DNA of 64,000 nt from Candidatus Nitrosopelagicus sp. (GTDB taxonomy: Archaea > Thermoproteota > Nitrososphaeria > Nitrososphaerales > Nitrosopumilaceae), in contig JAOJYB010000004.1 of the NCBI GenBank assembly GCA_028242535.1, forward strand, positions 25,834 to 89,833, written 5' to 3'. Shown one piece after another: positions 8,500 through 16,761 of this stretch; position 1 is the first letter of the stretch; every line of letters starts with the position of its first letter. Below the pieces are notes generated by a model. It was not told the DNA's origin, searched no databases, and saw nothing but the letters and a program-made list of their open reading frames with translations. Position numbers and translations under genes: made by a program.

Positions 8500-8825
8500 C
8501 AAAAGATATTGGAATTAAAGTAAATGCACCTAAAGAAGAACCACGGAAAGGAGATAAGAAAAATCCATTCAATGGAACACTTCCAGTTCGTGGAAAATTA
8601 TTTGAAGGTAAAGTCGTTAAAGCAAAAGGAAAAGATACAGTGGTACTTCAAAAAGAGGCTCCAGTGTACTTTAGTAAATTCAAAAGATACGGAAGAAGCA
8701 AAAATAGTATTCATGCACACGTACCATCAAACTTGCAAGTAAATGAAGGAGATATTGTTGTCGCTGCAGAGTGCAGACCATTAGCAAAGTCAGTGTCATT
8801 TGTAGTAGTGGAGGTTAAAGAATAA
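8496..8825 (+). CDS. rps17: Small-subunit ribosomal protein uS17 (S17)
   Basis: The 109-residue archaeal form starts MTKDIGIKVNAPKEEP and contains the OB-fold core with LFEGKVVKAKGKDTVVLQ and the KYGR-like segment (KRYGRSKNSIHAHVPS). It is a primary 16S rRNA binder. It overlaps rnp1 by 4 bp and uL14 by 1 bp. Confidence 0.95.
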   Translation: MTKDIGIKVNAPKEEPRKGDKKNPFNGTLPVRGKLFEGKVVKAKGKDTVVLQKEAPVYFSKFKRYGRSKNSIHAHVPSNLQVNEGDIVVAAECRPLAKSVSFVVVEVKE

Positions 8826-9256
8826 TGGGCGGAGCACGTAGTAAAGGTAGTAAAGGAGTAGAAGATTTCAAACCATACATTACAAGATCAATTCCAGTAG
8901 GTGCACGAATTACATGTGCAGATAATTCAGGCGCAAAAATTATTGAAATAGTAAATGTACATCAACACAAGACAAGAACATCAAGACTCCCTGCAGCATC
9001 TGTAGGAGACTTTTGTAATGTTGTAGTCAAAAAGGGACCAGCTGAATTAAGAAAACAAATTCACGGTGCAGTAATAATTAGACAAAAATATGCAGTTCAC
9101 AGGCCAAATGGAGTTAGAGTTCAATTTGAAGATAATGCAGGAGTTTTAATTACACCTGAAGGCGAAATGAAAGGAACCGACATCAAAGGTCCAGTTGCGT
9201 CAGAAGTTACAGAAAAATGGCCAAGAGTAGCAAATTTGGCAAAGATGGTGGTATGA
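8825..9256 (+). CDS. rpl14: Large-subunit ribosomal protein uL14 (L14)
   Basis: 143 residues with the highly conserved core ARITCADNSGAKII, VVKKGPAELRKQ and the RPNGVRVQFEDNAGVLI stretch. An archaeal N-terminal extension (MGGARSKGSKGVEDF) precedes it. uL14 sits at the subunit interface. Confidence 0.96.
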   Translation: MGGARSKGSKGVEDFKPYITRSIPVGARITCADNSGAKIIEIVNVHQHKTRTSRLPAASVGDFCNVVVKKGPAELRKQIHGAVIIRQKYAVHRPNGVRVQFEDNAGVLITPEGEMKGTDIKGPVASEVTEKWPRVANLAKMVV

Positions 9257-9257
9257 T

Positions 9258-9704
9258 ATGAATCCAAGAAAAATGAGAAACCAGCAAATTTACTATGCAA
9301 CTATGAAAACTGCAAGTAAGCAATTATCATGTGCACTTTCAAAAGAATTGAGAAAAAAATATGGAAAGAGAAGTGTACGTATTCTAAAAGGCGATACTGC
9401 AAAAATCATCAGAGGAGAATTTGCAGGGGTTGACGGTAAAGTTACAAAGATTTCCATTCCAGACAGAGGAGTGAATATCGAGGGAGTAAAAAAAGAGAAA
9501 CTAAAAGGCGATAAATTTGATGTATATGTTCGTACAACCAACATCGTTTTGACAGCATTAGATACAGAAGATAAATGGAGAATTAACAAATTAGAAGGAA
9601 AGAAGGCAACAGCTGCAAGAGCAGAAGATAAACAAAAAACTGAAAAGAAGTATACAAAAAATATAACAAAAGCCAAAACAACGAAAGGAGCTAATGAAGA
9701 ATAA
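9258..9704 (+). CDS. rpl24: Large-subunit ribosomal protein uL24 (L24)
   Basis: The 148-residue archaeal form has a KOW motif (DTAKIIRGEFAGVDGKVTKI) after a basic N-terminus, and the ELRKKYGKRSVRI segment. About 40 C-terminal residues are an Ala/Lys/Thr-rich low-complexity tail. uL24 is an early assembly protein of the large subunit. Confidence 0.94.
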   Translation: MNPRKMRNQQIYYATMKTASKQLSCALSKELRKKYGKRSVRILKGDTAKIIRGEFAGVDGKVTKISIPDRGVNIEGVKKEKLKGDKFDVYVRTTNIVLTALDTEDKWRINKLEGKKATAARAEDKQKTEKKYTKNITKAKTTKGANEE

Positions 9705-10420
9705 TGGTAAAAATTGCAGGCAGTAAGAAACTCAAAAGACAAATGGCACCACTTTTCTGGGGAATTACCAGAAAAGAAAAACGATTTGTGGTTACAGTAA
9801 AGCCAGGAACTCATGGAAAGAATGTATCCATACCGATTTCTGTATTTCTAAGAGATACGCTGAAGATTGTTACCAGCCTAAGAGAGGCAAAATCGGTTAT
9901 CTACTCAGGCAAGATCAAAGTAGATGGAGTGATTAGAAAATCATTACATCATGGCATTGGTTTAATGGACGTAGTAGAATTAGAAGGTTCCAATAAAACA
10001 TACAGACTAGTTCCACAAAATGGAACATTACTAAAACCAATTGAGATAGATGATGTAGAAAAAACAAAAAAATTCGTACTTGTAAAAGCAAAGACCACAG
10101 TCAAAAATGGAAAGACTCAACTTGGTTTTCATGATGGTAAAACATTGTTAGATGATACTCAGGTATCAGTTGGAGACACATGCGTGCTACAAACACCAGA
10201 GATTAAGATTCTTGAAATAATTAAATTAGAAAAAGGAATGAATTGTTTAATCATTAAAGGTGCTAACGCAGGAAAGATTGGAAAGATAGATGAGATTAAA
10301 GAAGGAACATTCAGTATTCCAAAAAGTATTGATATTACATTAGATGACAGACAAATTGAGATTCCAGCTAGACTGGTAATGCCAATTGGTAAAGACGAAC
10401 CGGTGATAAAGATTAGGTGA
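9704..10420 (+). CDS. rps4e: Small-subunit ribosomal protein eS4 (S4e)
   Basis: The 238-residue protein has the N-terminal eS4 signature GSKKLKRQMAPLFWGI, an S4-like RNA-binding segment (residues about 40-90) and a C-terminal KOW region (NAGKIGKIDEI). It is specific to archaea and eukaryotes. It shares one base with uL24. Confidence 0.95.
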   Translation: MVKIAGSKKLKRQMAPLFWGITRKEKRFVVTVKPGTHGKNVSIPISVFLRDTLKIVTSLREAKSVIYSGKIKVDGVIRKSLHHGIGLMDVVELEGSNKTYRLVPQNGTLLKPIEIDDVEKTKKFVLVKAKTTVKNGKTQLGFHDGKTLLDDTQVSVGDTCVLQTPEIKILEIIKLEKGMNCLIIKGANAGKIGKIDEIKEGTFSIPKSIDITLDDRQIEIPARLVMPIGKDEPVIKIR

Positions 10421-10424
10421 TTTT

Positions 10425-10946
10425 ATGGCACAAGAAATACAAAACGTGATGAAAGAAATCAGACTAGAAAAAGTTGTTTTAAACATGGGACTTGGAAAAT
10501 CTGGCGATGCAGTAGAAATTGCTAAAAAAGCGTTAGGACAAATTTCTGGCAAAAAAGTTAACGAGAGACCAGCAAGAAAGGCACATAGAGACTGGGGAGT
10601 CAGAAAAGGAGAACCTATAGGAGCTGCAGTTACAATTAGAGGCAATAACGGAGAAGAATTACTAAAAAGATTGTTTGAAGCAAAAGGAAACCGAGTTAGT
10701 GGTCGTTCTTTTGACAACATGGGAAACCTATCATTTGGAATTTTAGAACATATCGATATTCCTGGAATCAAATATGATCCAAAGATTGGAATTTTAGGAT
10801 TAGACATTACAGTTAGATTAACAAGACCTGGATTTTCTATTTCTACAAGAAGTAAGCATAAAGCAAGTGTTGGAAAACATCATAGAATTACACCAGATGA
10901 AGCAAAGGAATATCTTACAAAAGAATTCGGAGTTAGTGTTTACTAA
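10425..10946 (+). CDS. rpl5: Large-subunit ribosomal protein uL5 (L5)
   Basis: 173 residues with the family patterns [22 protein letters not shown] and [16 protein letters not shown]. uL5 binds 5S rRNA in the central protuberance. It starts 4 bp after eS4 and its stop shares a base with uS14. Confidence 0.95.
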   Translation: MAQEIQNVMKEIRLEKVVLNMGLGKSGDAVEIAKKALGQISGKKVNERPARKAHRDWGVRKGEPIGAAVTIRGNNGEELLKRLFEAKGNRVSGRSFDNMGNLSFGILEHIDIPGIKYDPKIGILGLDITVRLTRPGFSISTRSKHKASVGKHHRITPDEAKEYLTKEFGVSVY

Positions 10947-11161
10947 TGGTAAAAAATAGATCATACGGAGATAGAGGAACAGGATTTACACCTAGACTTG
11001 AAAGCGTTCCAGGAACAAAAAATGAGAAAAAGTTTGGACGCGGTGCAAGATGGTGCAAAAGATGTGGATGTTATGTATCTATTCAAAAATATGACTTACA
11101 CTTATGCCGACAATGTTTCAGAGAAGTTGCTATTTCTCTAGGATTTAAAAAATTAAGGTGA
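10946..11161 (+). CDS. rps14: Small-subunit ribosomal protein uS14, zinc type
   Basis: The 71-residue protein has the zinc-binding pairs CKRC and CRQC near its C-terminus, as in archaeal S14/eukaryotic S29. The context [19 protein letters not shown] is diagnostic. Confidence 0.94.
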   Translation: MVKNRSYGDRGTGFTPRLESVPGTKNEKKFGRGARWCKRCGCYVSIQKYDLHLCRQCFREVAISLGFKKLR

Positions 11162-11167
11162 TATGAT

Positions 11168-11560
11168 ATGCCAGCAATGAATGTATTAGCAAATTTATTT
11201 GTAACAATTTACAATACTGAAGCTCGAAGAAAATCAGAATGCATCGTTCTTCCAACTTCCAAAATTGGAACAGAGGTATTGAATACGCTGAAAAAAGATG
11301 GATACATCAAAGACTATGAAAGAACCGAAGACAACAGAGGTGGAAAATTCAAAATAGAATTATCAGCAAAGATTACAAAATGCGGGGCAATTAGTCCAAG
11401 ATTCAAAGTTAAAAAAGATGAATATTTGGAATGGGAAAAACAATACCTTCCATCATATAACAGAGGCATGCTAATAGTTACAACAAATCAAGGAGTGATG
11501 TCCCATCACGAGGCATCCAACAAAGGATTGGGAGGATTTTTGGTAGGATATGTCTACTGA
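11168..11560 (+). CDS. rps8: Small-subunit ribosomal protein uS8 (S8)
   Basis: 130 residues with the conserved N-terminal helix (NVLANLFVTIYNTEARRK) and a C-terminal TTNQGVMSHHEA motif that contacts 16S rRNA. The last 11 bases overlap the start of uL6. Confidence 0.95.
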   Translation: MPAMNVLANLFVTIYNTEARRKSECIVLPTSKIGTEVLNTLKKDGYIKDYERTEDNRGGKFKIELSAKITKCGAISPRFKVKKDEYLEWEKQYLPSYNRGMLIVTTNQGVMSHHEASNKGLGGFLVGYVY

Positions 11561-12107
11561 GCAATTAGAAAAGCTAGCAACCGAATTAGAGATTCCAGAT
11601 GGAGTTACAGTAACTTACAATAAACCAATGATCACAGTTCAAGGACCACTAGGAAAGACTTACAAAAATTTCAAAAAAATTCCAGTAACAATTGATGTCG
11701 CAGATGGTAAAGTACTATTCAAAGCACAAGGTACACGAGATAAAAGCCGTGCAATTATGAATACTTCACGCTCATTAATCAAGAATCTTTGTGAAGGAGT
11801 TGTTGAAGGATATACAATAAAGATGAAAATTGTTTTCTCACACTTTCCAATTAACATTAAAGTTGAAGGCAAAACAGTCCTAATTGAAAACTTTCAAGGT
11901 GAACGTGCTGCAAGAAAGACAAACATTTGGGGAGAGACTAAAGTTGTTCCAAAAGGGGACGATGTCATAATTACAGGTCATGTATTGACAGATGTTTCAC
12001 AGACTGCCGCAGAAATTGAAACTGGTTCAAGAGTAAAAAATAAAGATCACCGTGTATTTTTAGACGGAGTCTACAAATTTGAAAAGAAAAAGGGTATAGA
12101 AAATTAA
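11550..12107 (+). CDS. rpl6: Large-subunit ribosomal protein uL6 (L6)
   Basis: The 185-residue archaeal uL6 has the tandem alpha/beta repeats of the family, including VQGPLGK in the first half and VEGKTVLIENFQGERAAR in the second. In many archaea eL32, eL19, uL18, uS5, uL30 and uL15 follow; here the ribosomal run ends at this gene. Confidence 0.94.
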   Translation: MSTEQLEKLATELEIPDGVTVTYNKPMITVQGPLGKTYKNFKKIPVTIDVADGKVLFKAQGTRDKSRAIMNTSRSLIKNLCEGVVEGYTIKMKIVFSHFPINIKVEGKTVLIENFQGERAARKTNIWGETKVVPKGDDVIITGHVLTDVSQTAAEIETGSRVKNKDHRVFLDGVYKFEKKKGIEN

Positions 12108-12118
12108 TCAGAATATAA

Positions 12119-12412
12119 TTGACCTTAGATAACGAATTCAAAGAACAAACTGAAAAATTAGTTACAGATACATTAGTATTATACAAAAATGCAGGGGCAT
12201 CTCCTAGGATTGGCGATGTTTGGAAATGTGAAAATATAGGCGATTTTTTATGTGGTTTTTTTGTAGGAGAGATGGTCGGTTCAGCACTTAGTGCATTTCA
12301 AGTTTATCATAAAAGAGAGCCAAGTGCAGAAGAGCATATGGAAATTGTAGGAATTGTGGAAAAACATTCTGATGAGATAGCCGTTTTTTTCACAAAATTC
12401 AATTCAAATTAA
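12119..12412 (+). CDS. Small conserved-looking hypothetical protein after uL6
   Basis: The 97-residue frame starts with TTG 11 bp after uL6 and is probably co-transcribed. It is acidic and mostly helical, with a hydrophobic Gly/Phe-rich middle (IGDFLCGFFVGEMVGSALSAF) that may form a buried helix. It is not uL18 or another ribosomal protein I recognise. Confidence 0.6.
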   Translation: MTLDNEFKEQTEKLVTDTLVLYKNAGASPRIGDVWKCENIGDFLCGFFVGEMVGSALSAFQVYHKREPSAEEHMEIVGIVEKHSDEIAVFFTKFNSN

Positions 12413-12455
12413 TTCGTCGGAAGGATTAAATCGTATTTTACTTGGAAAAAATTAT

Positions 12456-12529
12456 GCCGCGTTAGCTCAGCCTGGTAGAGCGTTCGACTGTTAATCGATT
12501 GGTCATCAGTTCAAATCTGATACACGGCG
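12456..12529 (+). tRNA. tRNA-Asn (anticodon GTT)
   Basis: A 74-nt cloverleaf fits: D stem GCTC/GAGC, anticodon loop CTGTTAA giving GTT, variable loop TGGTC, T stem ATCAG/CTGAT around TTCAAAT, and discriminator G at 12529. The acceptor stem has one C-A mismatch at pair 5-68 and the anticodon stem opens with a U-U pair. CC follows but no encoded A, so CCA is completed after transcription. No intron is seen. Confidence 0.9.
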
Positions 12530-12577
12530 CCTTCTAATTTTCAAAATTAATTAGATGGTTTTTTGCACGTTGTTAGT

Positions 12578-12604
12578 TTAGATCGTTAGACAGTAGCGAT
12601 CTAA
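12578..12604 (+). repeat. 8-bp inverted repeat upstream of a zinc-ribbon gene
   Basis: ttagatcg (12578-12585) and cgatctaa (12597-12604) are perfect inverted copies around an 11-nt loop. It lies 39 bp before the TTG start of the next gene and after the tRNA. It could be a leader hairpin, an operator, or the 3' end of the tRNA transcript. Confidence 0.4.
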
Positions 12605-12642
12605 TATTGGATCTATTAGAATAAGTATGCAGGAGTGTTACA

Positions 12643-12891
12643 TTGGCCAGAACTAGAAGGGCTAACAGATATTGTGTCGATTGTAGTGCAAGATTAGTAT
12701 ATTATCCAAGACTATCAAATCCAAAAGCACCGAATGAACACCGAGTTTTAGTTTATGCATGTCCAGATTGTACAGAAGACTTTGAAAAACCAAAAATGTT
12801 TTCAATAAAAAGAAATGTTACAGAAGAACCGTTAGAAACTGTAGAAATAGAAATTACTCAGACAAAAAAAAAGCTTGCAAAAAGTAAATAG
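12643..12891 (+). CDS. Small zinc-ribbon protein
   Basis: 82 residues, TTG start. Two CxxC pairs (CVDC near residue 12 and CPDC near residue 45) are spaced as in a zinc ribbon, followed by a Glu/Thr/Lys-rich tail. Its place next to the ribosomal operon and tRNA suggests RNA or ribosome association, but that is inference. Confidence 0.7.
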   Translation: MARTRRANRYCVDCSARLVYYPRLSNPKAPNEHRVLVYACPDCTEDFEKPKMFSIKRNVTEEPLETVEIEITQTKKKLAKSK

Positions 12892-12913
12892 AGGAATGAT
12901 TTTCTGAAAATTA

Positions 12914-13135
12914 ATGTATCCTGAAAATATTCGCTCACGTGCATGGTATTTAGTTCCAATTTTCTTTGGGTTGATTGGCGGAATCATTGCATACTTTGCA
13001 ATAAGAAGAGATGATCCTCAAAAAGCAAAAAAATGTTTATGGGTAGGAATCATTTTAACTGCAATTAACGTTATTGTAAATATTTCATTAGTTTCCACAG
13101 GAGTTTATGAACAAGATTATAGCGTGAATGTGTAA
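12914..13135 (+). CDS. Small two-helix membrane protein
   Basis: 73 residues with two hydrophobic segments (about residues 13-29 and 44-61) separated by a charged loop (IRRDDPQKAKKC). The layout is that of small archaeal proteins of unknown function often attached to larger membrane proteins. The stop codon overlaps the first base of a 30-bp palindrome. Confidence 0.7.
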   Translation: MYPENIRSRAWYLVPIFFGLIGGIIAYFAIRRDDPQKAKKCLWVGIILTAINVIVNISLVSTGVYEQDYSVNV

Positions 13136-13164
13136 ATGTTTCTAAATTCGAATTTAGAAACATT
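13135..13164. repeat. Perfect 30-bp palindrome
   Basis: The whole 30 bp reads the same on both strands, centred on TCGA. It begins at the last base of the preceding stop codon. It could act as a terminator-like structure or a binding site for a dimeric regulator. A degenerate second copy lies at 14053-14082. Confidence 0.7.
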
Positions 13165-13214
13165 ATTAATTTGAACGTATTAAACTAATTATATCATGAA
13201 TAGTTTTGTTCTTC

Positions 13215-13658
13215 ATGTCACGTCTAAGAGACAATGTAGAGAGATGGCTAATACATGAAAACTATGATTTCAATCAAGCAAAATCGGAAGATGCAATATT
13301 CAAAATTATAATAAACAATTCAGATGGATTAGGAAATAATACTGAAGTCTTTGAACCTAAGGCCCAGGAAAATATCTTGGTCATAGGAATCAAGATCGAG
13401 ATGAAAACTAAACAATTAATCAGATTTAGAGAGTTAAATGAAGAAGAACAAGGTAACTTTAAGAAAAAGATTGATGATTTTTGTTATTCAATCAAGGCAG
13501 TTGGTAAATTTTTAGATGAAGATGGAAAGAAAAAGGTAGGGGTTTACATCATTTTAGATAAACAAGAACAGCTAAATCAGCCATCTTTCTTCAAAGCATT
13601 GGAAGAAATTATAGAAATGAGTGAAAAAACAAATCGATTTTTGATCAAGACATTTTAA
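13215..13658 (+). CDS. DUF2299-like protein
   Basis: 147 residues starting MSRLRDNVERWL. The pattern of an N-terminal helix followed by strands, the phrase LVIGIKIEM and a long second helix with FCYSIKAVGK resemble the DUF2299 family of archaeal proteins, whose function is unknown. An in-frame TTG at 13206 exists, but a TATA-like attatatc at about 13187-13194 fits the ATG at 13215. Confidence 0.65.
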   Translation: MSRLRDNVERWLIHENYDFNQAKSEDAIFKIIINNSDGLGNNTEVFEPKAQENILVIGIKIEMKTKQLIRFRELNEEEQGNFKKKIDDFCYSIKAVGKFLDEDGKKKVGVYIILDKQEQLNQPSFFKALEEIIEMSEKTNRFLIKTF

Positions 13659-14052
13659 TCAGAAAAATCCAATTTGTTCGTAAAAGCTAAACCCCCTCCA
13701 TATCACCACCAGTTTACGAATAGACCATATTTTCAAAAATGCCAAAAAACACGGGGGGTTGAACATTTGTTCGTAGATATGCGAACCAAAGGTCAAAACA
13801 CCACCATTACCCATTACAACATAGTATGTTTATTCAAGTCAGGCGTAAAAGCTAAACCCCCAATTCACATCAAAAAATATGAAAAAATTACCCAAATACC
13901 AATAATTCCAGCTGTCAAAGGATACCAAAATTTTGGAATATTTTGCGGCTTAGAATTTGAGAATATACCACACTTGTTATCATTTGGTTTCACGTGTATA
14001 TTACATCAAAATTTGCTTTAAGTGATACGAAAACCCATAGTGTTAGATAAAC
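13659..14052. other. C-rich, repeat-bearing segment without a convincing gene
   Basis: This stretch is unlike its surroundings, with runs of C and G in an AT-rich genome. It holds an exact 18-bp direct repeat (13679-13696 and 13844-13861), an 8-bp inverted repeat (13677-13684 / 13713-13720) and a G-run at about 13754-13759 that can pair with either C-run. A 115-codon TTG frame (13674-14021) spans it and reads the repeats in frame as VKAKPP, but its composition is odd and no family is recognised. It could be a decayed gene, a structured RNA or a repeat element. Confidence 0.45.
13679..13861. repeat. Exact 18-bp direct repeat, copies 165 bp apart
   Basis: cgtaaaagctaaaccccc occurs at 13679-13696 and 13844-13861. 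On the minus strand the first copy continues into GAACAAAT, and part of that extension (TACGAACAAAT) appears a third time at about 13772. The 165-bp spacing is a multiple of three. Confidence 0.75.
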
Positions 14053-14090
14053 AATGTTTCTAAATTCGAATTATGAAATATTGTTTTTTG
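14053..14090 (+). terminator. Second copy of the 13135 palindrome, followed by a T-run
   Basis: The first 20 bases (14053-14072) are identical to 13135-13154. The right arm is imperfect and is followed by TTTTTT. It lies at the end of a minus-strand gene and would work as a bidirectional terminator between converging transcripts. Confidence 0.5.
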
Positions 14091-14498
14091 CTAGTCGTCG
14101 TTCATCGGTAGATGAGGAAGAACAAAAATTTTTTCAGGCTTAATTTTTAGAATGATTCTTTTTTCACCAGGACGTTTGAATGGGTAGTTTTCTTTTCCCA
14201 TGTACTGTTTTGTTAGAAAATCAGCGTGTTTGTATTCATAATCAGGGGTAATTTCAACTACTTTACCTCTAATCGAGGTCATATCAAGAGGGTTTTTGGA
14301 ATCAACTATAGATATTGCAACACGAGGATCACGAAGTATGTTTTTGTGCTTTAGCCTACCTTCTGCAGTATTGATTCGTATGTAAGAGCCCTCAAAATCA
14401 CCCCACACAGGAGTTACTTGTGGAGAGCCATCGGCCATAGAAGTAGCTAAAAATACCAAATTTTTTCCATTTAGTAGAGTTTCAGCCTTTGAATCCAT
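14091..14498 (-). CDS. PPOX-class flavin/F420-binding oxidoreductase
   Basis: About 135 residues of the split-barrel pyridoxamine-phosphate-oxidase-like fold. The family pattern is clear: LATSMADGSPQVTPVWGDFEG, then RLKHKNILRDPRVAISI, then IRGKVVEI. Such proteins bind FMN or F420 and reduce small molecules; the substrate is unknown. The ATG at 14498 is chosen over 14513 because of the shared TATA box with the divergent gene. Confidence 0.82.
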   Translation of the reverse strand: MDSKAETLLNGKNLVFLATSMADGSPQVTPVWGDFEGSYIRINTAEGRLKHKNILRDPRVAISIVDSKNPLDMTSIRGKVVEITPDYEYKHADFLTKQYMGKENYPFKRPGEKRIILKIKPEKIFVLPHLPMNDD

Positions 14499-14514
14499 AC
14501 TAAAATAACACAAA

Positions 14515-14525
14515 TCGAATATTTA
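14515..14525. promoter_or_regulatory. Shared AT box between two divergent genes
   Basis: The near-palindromic cgaatatttat lies about 31 nt from the ATG at 14549 on the plus strand and a similar distance from the ATG at 14498 on the minus strand. One TATA box may therefore serve both leaderless transcripts. Confidence 0.4.
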
Positions 14526-14548
14526 TGTCTCAAAAATTTCAAAATACC

Positions 14549-14965
14549 ATGAAGTTAGTGATACCATTCACAGGTCACAAGGAAATTTTATCACTACATG
14601 AGAAAACTTTGGAAATTACTAAAGATGACAGCCTTACACCTCAAGGAGATTGTATTGTAGGCGTAAATTCAAACATATCATGTATAGATTTACCTGAAAA
14701 AATGAAAGAAAAAATTCAAAACCCTAAATCAAAAATTTCATTCACGCTTAAAGTAGAAAAATTTACCTTCAAAATTCAAGGTCAAGGTTCCAAAAAGCTA
14801 ACGCTAAAGCACGTAAGCGACATAGTACTTCGTAAAAGTGCATTCACATGCTCCCGTACTATCGCTATCAATTGCGACAAGGCATCCAGTGACATACCTA
14901 GAGACTTGGTCAGTCTCCTTCAAAACCCGCAAACCAAGGGTAATATGATTATAGAGGTATTGTAA
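14549..14965 (+). CDS. DUF371 family protein
   Basis: 138 residues. The opening FTGHKEILSLHEKTLEITKDDSLTPQGDCIVGV pattern (seen here as consecutive short motifs GHKEI, HEKTLEITKDD and GDCIVGV) is the DUF371 signature found across archaea. Function is unknown; the pattern suggests a small-molecule-binding barrel. The in-frame ATG at 14525 lies too close to the TATA box, so 14549 is preferred. Confidence 0.8.
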   Translation: MKLVIPFTGHKEILSLHEKTLEITKDDSLTPQGDCIVGVNSNISCIDLPEKMKEKIQNPKSKISFTLKVEKFTFKIQGQGSKKLTLKHVSDIVLRKSAFTCSRTIAINCDKASSDIPRDLVSLLQNPQTKGNMIIEVL

Positions 14966-15466
14966 TCAGTGTCTTTTTTCAAAGACCGTTGTAACTGCAC
15001 GATTTACAATCTCCATCATCAAGTATTGACTGTATTCCTGCTTACTTTGAGATGATTTAGCCTTACCAGTCTTTTTTGAAAGTCCGTCCAGAAGTTGTTC
15101 AATATGCTTTGACGTTGACTTTATGACTGTCGAGTATTTTTTCTCAAAGTCTTTTGGGGTTTCATAGTCAAGTAACTTGGTCGATGTACCGTAGTATTTT
15201 ATCATGGCACCACGCTTTTCTTCAATTTTTACCACTTCAATTAATTCAGCTCTTTTCAAGATTTCTAGATGGTGTCTAGTTGTTGTAAGGGCCTTTTTGA
15301 ATCCATTCTTTTTTAATTGATTTGTGATTTGTTCTGCGTTTAGATGTTTTCGATATAGCATTTGCAGAATTTTTGCTCGTGCGGGGTCCTCGATAGCTTT
15401 TGCATGTTCCAGACTTGTTGCAAGAGTACGATTCACCGATATTGGTTTTTCGAGTATTGTTGACAT
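14966..15466 (-). CDS. ArsR-like winged-helix transcription regulator
   Basis: 166 residues. Residues about 17-90 form a winged helix-turn-helix (HAKAIEDPARAKILQML, a second helix with NAEQITNQL, recognition helix TTTRHHLEILKRAELI, and wing). A Lys-rich C-terminal helical part may mediate dimerisation. Such regulators are abundant in ammonia-oxidizing archaea. It directly abuts the convergent DUF371 gene. Confidence 0.85.
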   Translation of the reverse strand: MSTILEKPISVNRTLATSLEHAKAIEDPARAKILQMLYRKHLNAEQITNQLKKNGFKKALTTTRHHLEILKRAELIEVVKIEEKRGAMIKYYGTSTKLLDYETPKDFEKKYSTVIKSTSKHIEQLLDGLSKKTGKAKSSQSKQEYSQYLMMEIVNRAVTTVFEKRH

Positions 15467-15761
15467 GTAGTATTTTCTATAGATCTTAGCTAAAAGTTAT
15501 CTGTATCACATTTATTTGTCCAATTCCGTTATTTTTTTTATGCAACTAAAGATCTAGTAGCAGACTGTATAATTATAGTAGCAATATTATAATAATTGTA
15601 ACATATACTATATTATTCATAGCGTTATCAATATTATTGATAGAGTTACAAAAAAAGCAGTAAAGGTAAAAAAATCATGGTTTTTTGGAAAAAGTCTCCA
15701 AATCAGCGGAAGATGGGAAAAATAGGGTGGAAGAGGTAGAATATAGAATTCAGGAATCGAG
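15467..15761. other. AT-rich intergenic region with a near-palindrome
   Basis: About 295 bp between the ArsR-like gene (leaving leftwards) and purC. I see no gene. It holds a 17-bp near-palindrome tatcaatattattgata (15626-15642) and a related caatattataataattg about 40 bp earlier. Either could be an operator for the ArsR-like protein, but this is only position-based. Confidence 0.35.
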
Positions 15762-16586
15762 TTAAAGAGAGAAACCAGTCGTGCGTTCGTATGCTGCAAC
15801 ATACCTATCAGTCATTTTTTGAACAAGTTCGCTAGGAATTTGAGGTGCAACAGGTTCTTGTCCAATTTTTCTTGATTTCTCAAACTGTTTATGATATCCA
15901 TGCTCAGTCAACCAGTCACGAAGGAGTTGTTTATCATATGCATCTTGGATTTTTCCCGGAGCGTAAGATGCTTTTGGCCATAAACGATACTCATCAGGAC
16001 CAATAGAGTCACCAAGAGTAATGTTTCCATCTAATTTTCCAAATTCCAGCTTTAGATCTGCCAATATGAAACCAGCGGCATCAGCGATAAGCGACATTTT
16101 GTTATAAATTTGAATTGATTTTTCAGATAACCAGTCATATTCATCTATAGTTACAAAATTTTGTTTTATGGCAGCATCTTTTGTTATAGGTACATCATGT
16201 TCAGACTTTGTCGTAGGATCAAATAACGGAGTAGAAAGTTTTGCTGCAAGTCTAGTGTCAGTGTCAGCAGCTAAAGTAATTTCACCAGACTTCCATCTAT
16301 TAACCATACTTCCGTAGAAATAACCACGCACGACACATTCAATTGGTAACATTTGCATTTTTTTTACAATTATTTCAGTATCAGAGTATGCTTTTACGAA
16401 ATGATTCTCTACATCTAATTGTTCAAACCAAAATTTAGCAAATTTACATAGTACTTTTCCCTTTTGAGGTATTTCATCGTGAAATTTTACATCATATGCA
16501 GATACACGGTTACTAAAATTGAATAACAATGTATCATCACCAAAATCATAAACATCTTTTACTTTACCTGAATTAAGAAATTTCAT
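15762..16586 (-). CDS. purC: Phosphoribosylaminoimidazole-succinocarboxamide synthase
   Basis: 274 residues. SAICAR synthase joins aspartate to CAIR with ATP in purine synthesis. Seen are the N-terminal GKVKDVYDF nucleotide-binding loop, [12 protein letters not shown], the [13 protein letters not shown] core motif and the LADLKLEFG segment near the C-terminus. The length fits the longer form of the family. It stands alone, about 4.3 kb from the purF-purL-purQ cluster. Confidence 0.95.
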   Translation of the reverse strand: MKFLNSGKVKDVYDFGDDTLLFNFSNRVSAYDVKFHDEIPQKGKVLCKFAKFWFEQLDVENHFVKAYSDTEIIVKKMQMLPIECVVRGYFYGSMVNRWKSGEITLAADTDTRLAAKLSTPLFDPTTKSEHDVPITKDAAIKQNFVTIDEYDWLSEKSIQIYNKMSLIADAAGFILADLKLEFGKLDGNITLGDSIGPDEYRLWPKASYAPGKIQDAYDKQLLRDWLTEHGYHKQFEKSRKIGQEPVAPQIPSELVQKMTDRYVAAYERTTGFSL

Positions 16587-16761
16587 AAAACACCTAAGAC
16601 TCCTTGCTTATTCTGTGTTTTATACGACACTTTACAACACTTTGTGACTAATAATCTAACTGGCATTAACAGAATTAGAAAATAGTTTCAGTTAAGATTT
16701 TCTAGAAGAATCATCTAACTACAGCAGATATCTTTACAAATAAGATAAATATTAAAAAATT

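Noticed and set aside
8524..8742. 72-codon frame inside uS17
   Set aside because: Same strand, other frame of a clear ribosomal gene; no family features.
9293..9814. 173-codon minus-strand frame across uL24 and eS4
   Set aside because: It lies wholly opposite conserved ribosomal genes and its Phe/Ser-rich product is the usual shadow of Lys/Glu-rich coding DNA.
10340..10807. 155-codon minus-strand frame across eS4/uL5
   Set aside because: Fully opposite two well-supported genes; composition is that of an antisense shadow.
13679..13861. CRISPR array
   Set aside because: Only two repeat copies, 165 bp apart, with no regular spacers or cas genes.
15617..15802. 61-codon minus-strand frame before purC end
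   Set aside because: Mostly intergenic and partly overlapping purC; Phe/Leu-rich translation of AT-rich DNA with no motif.
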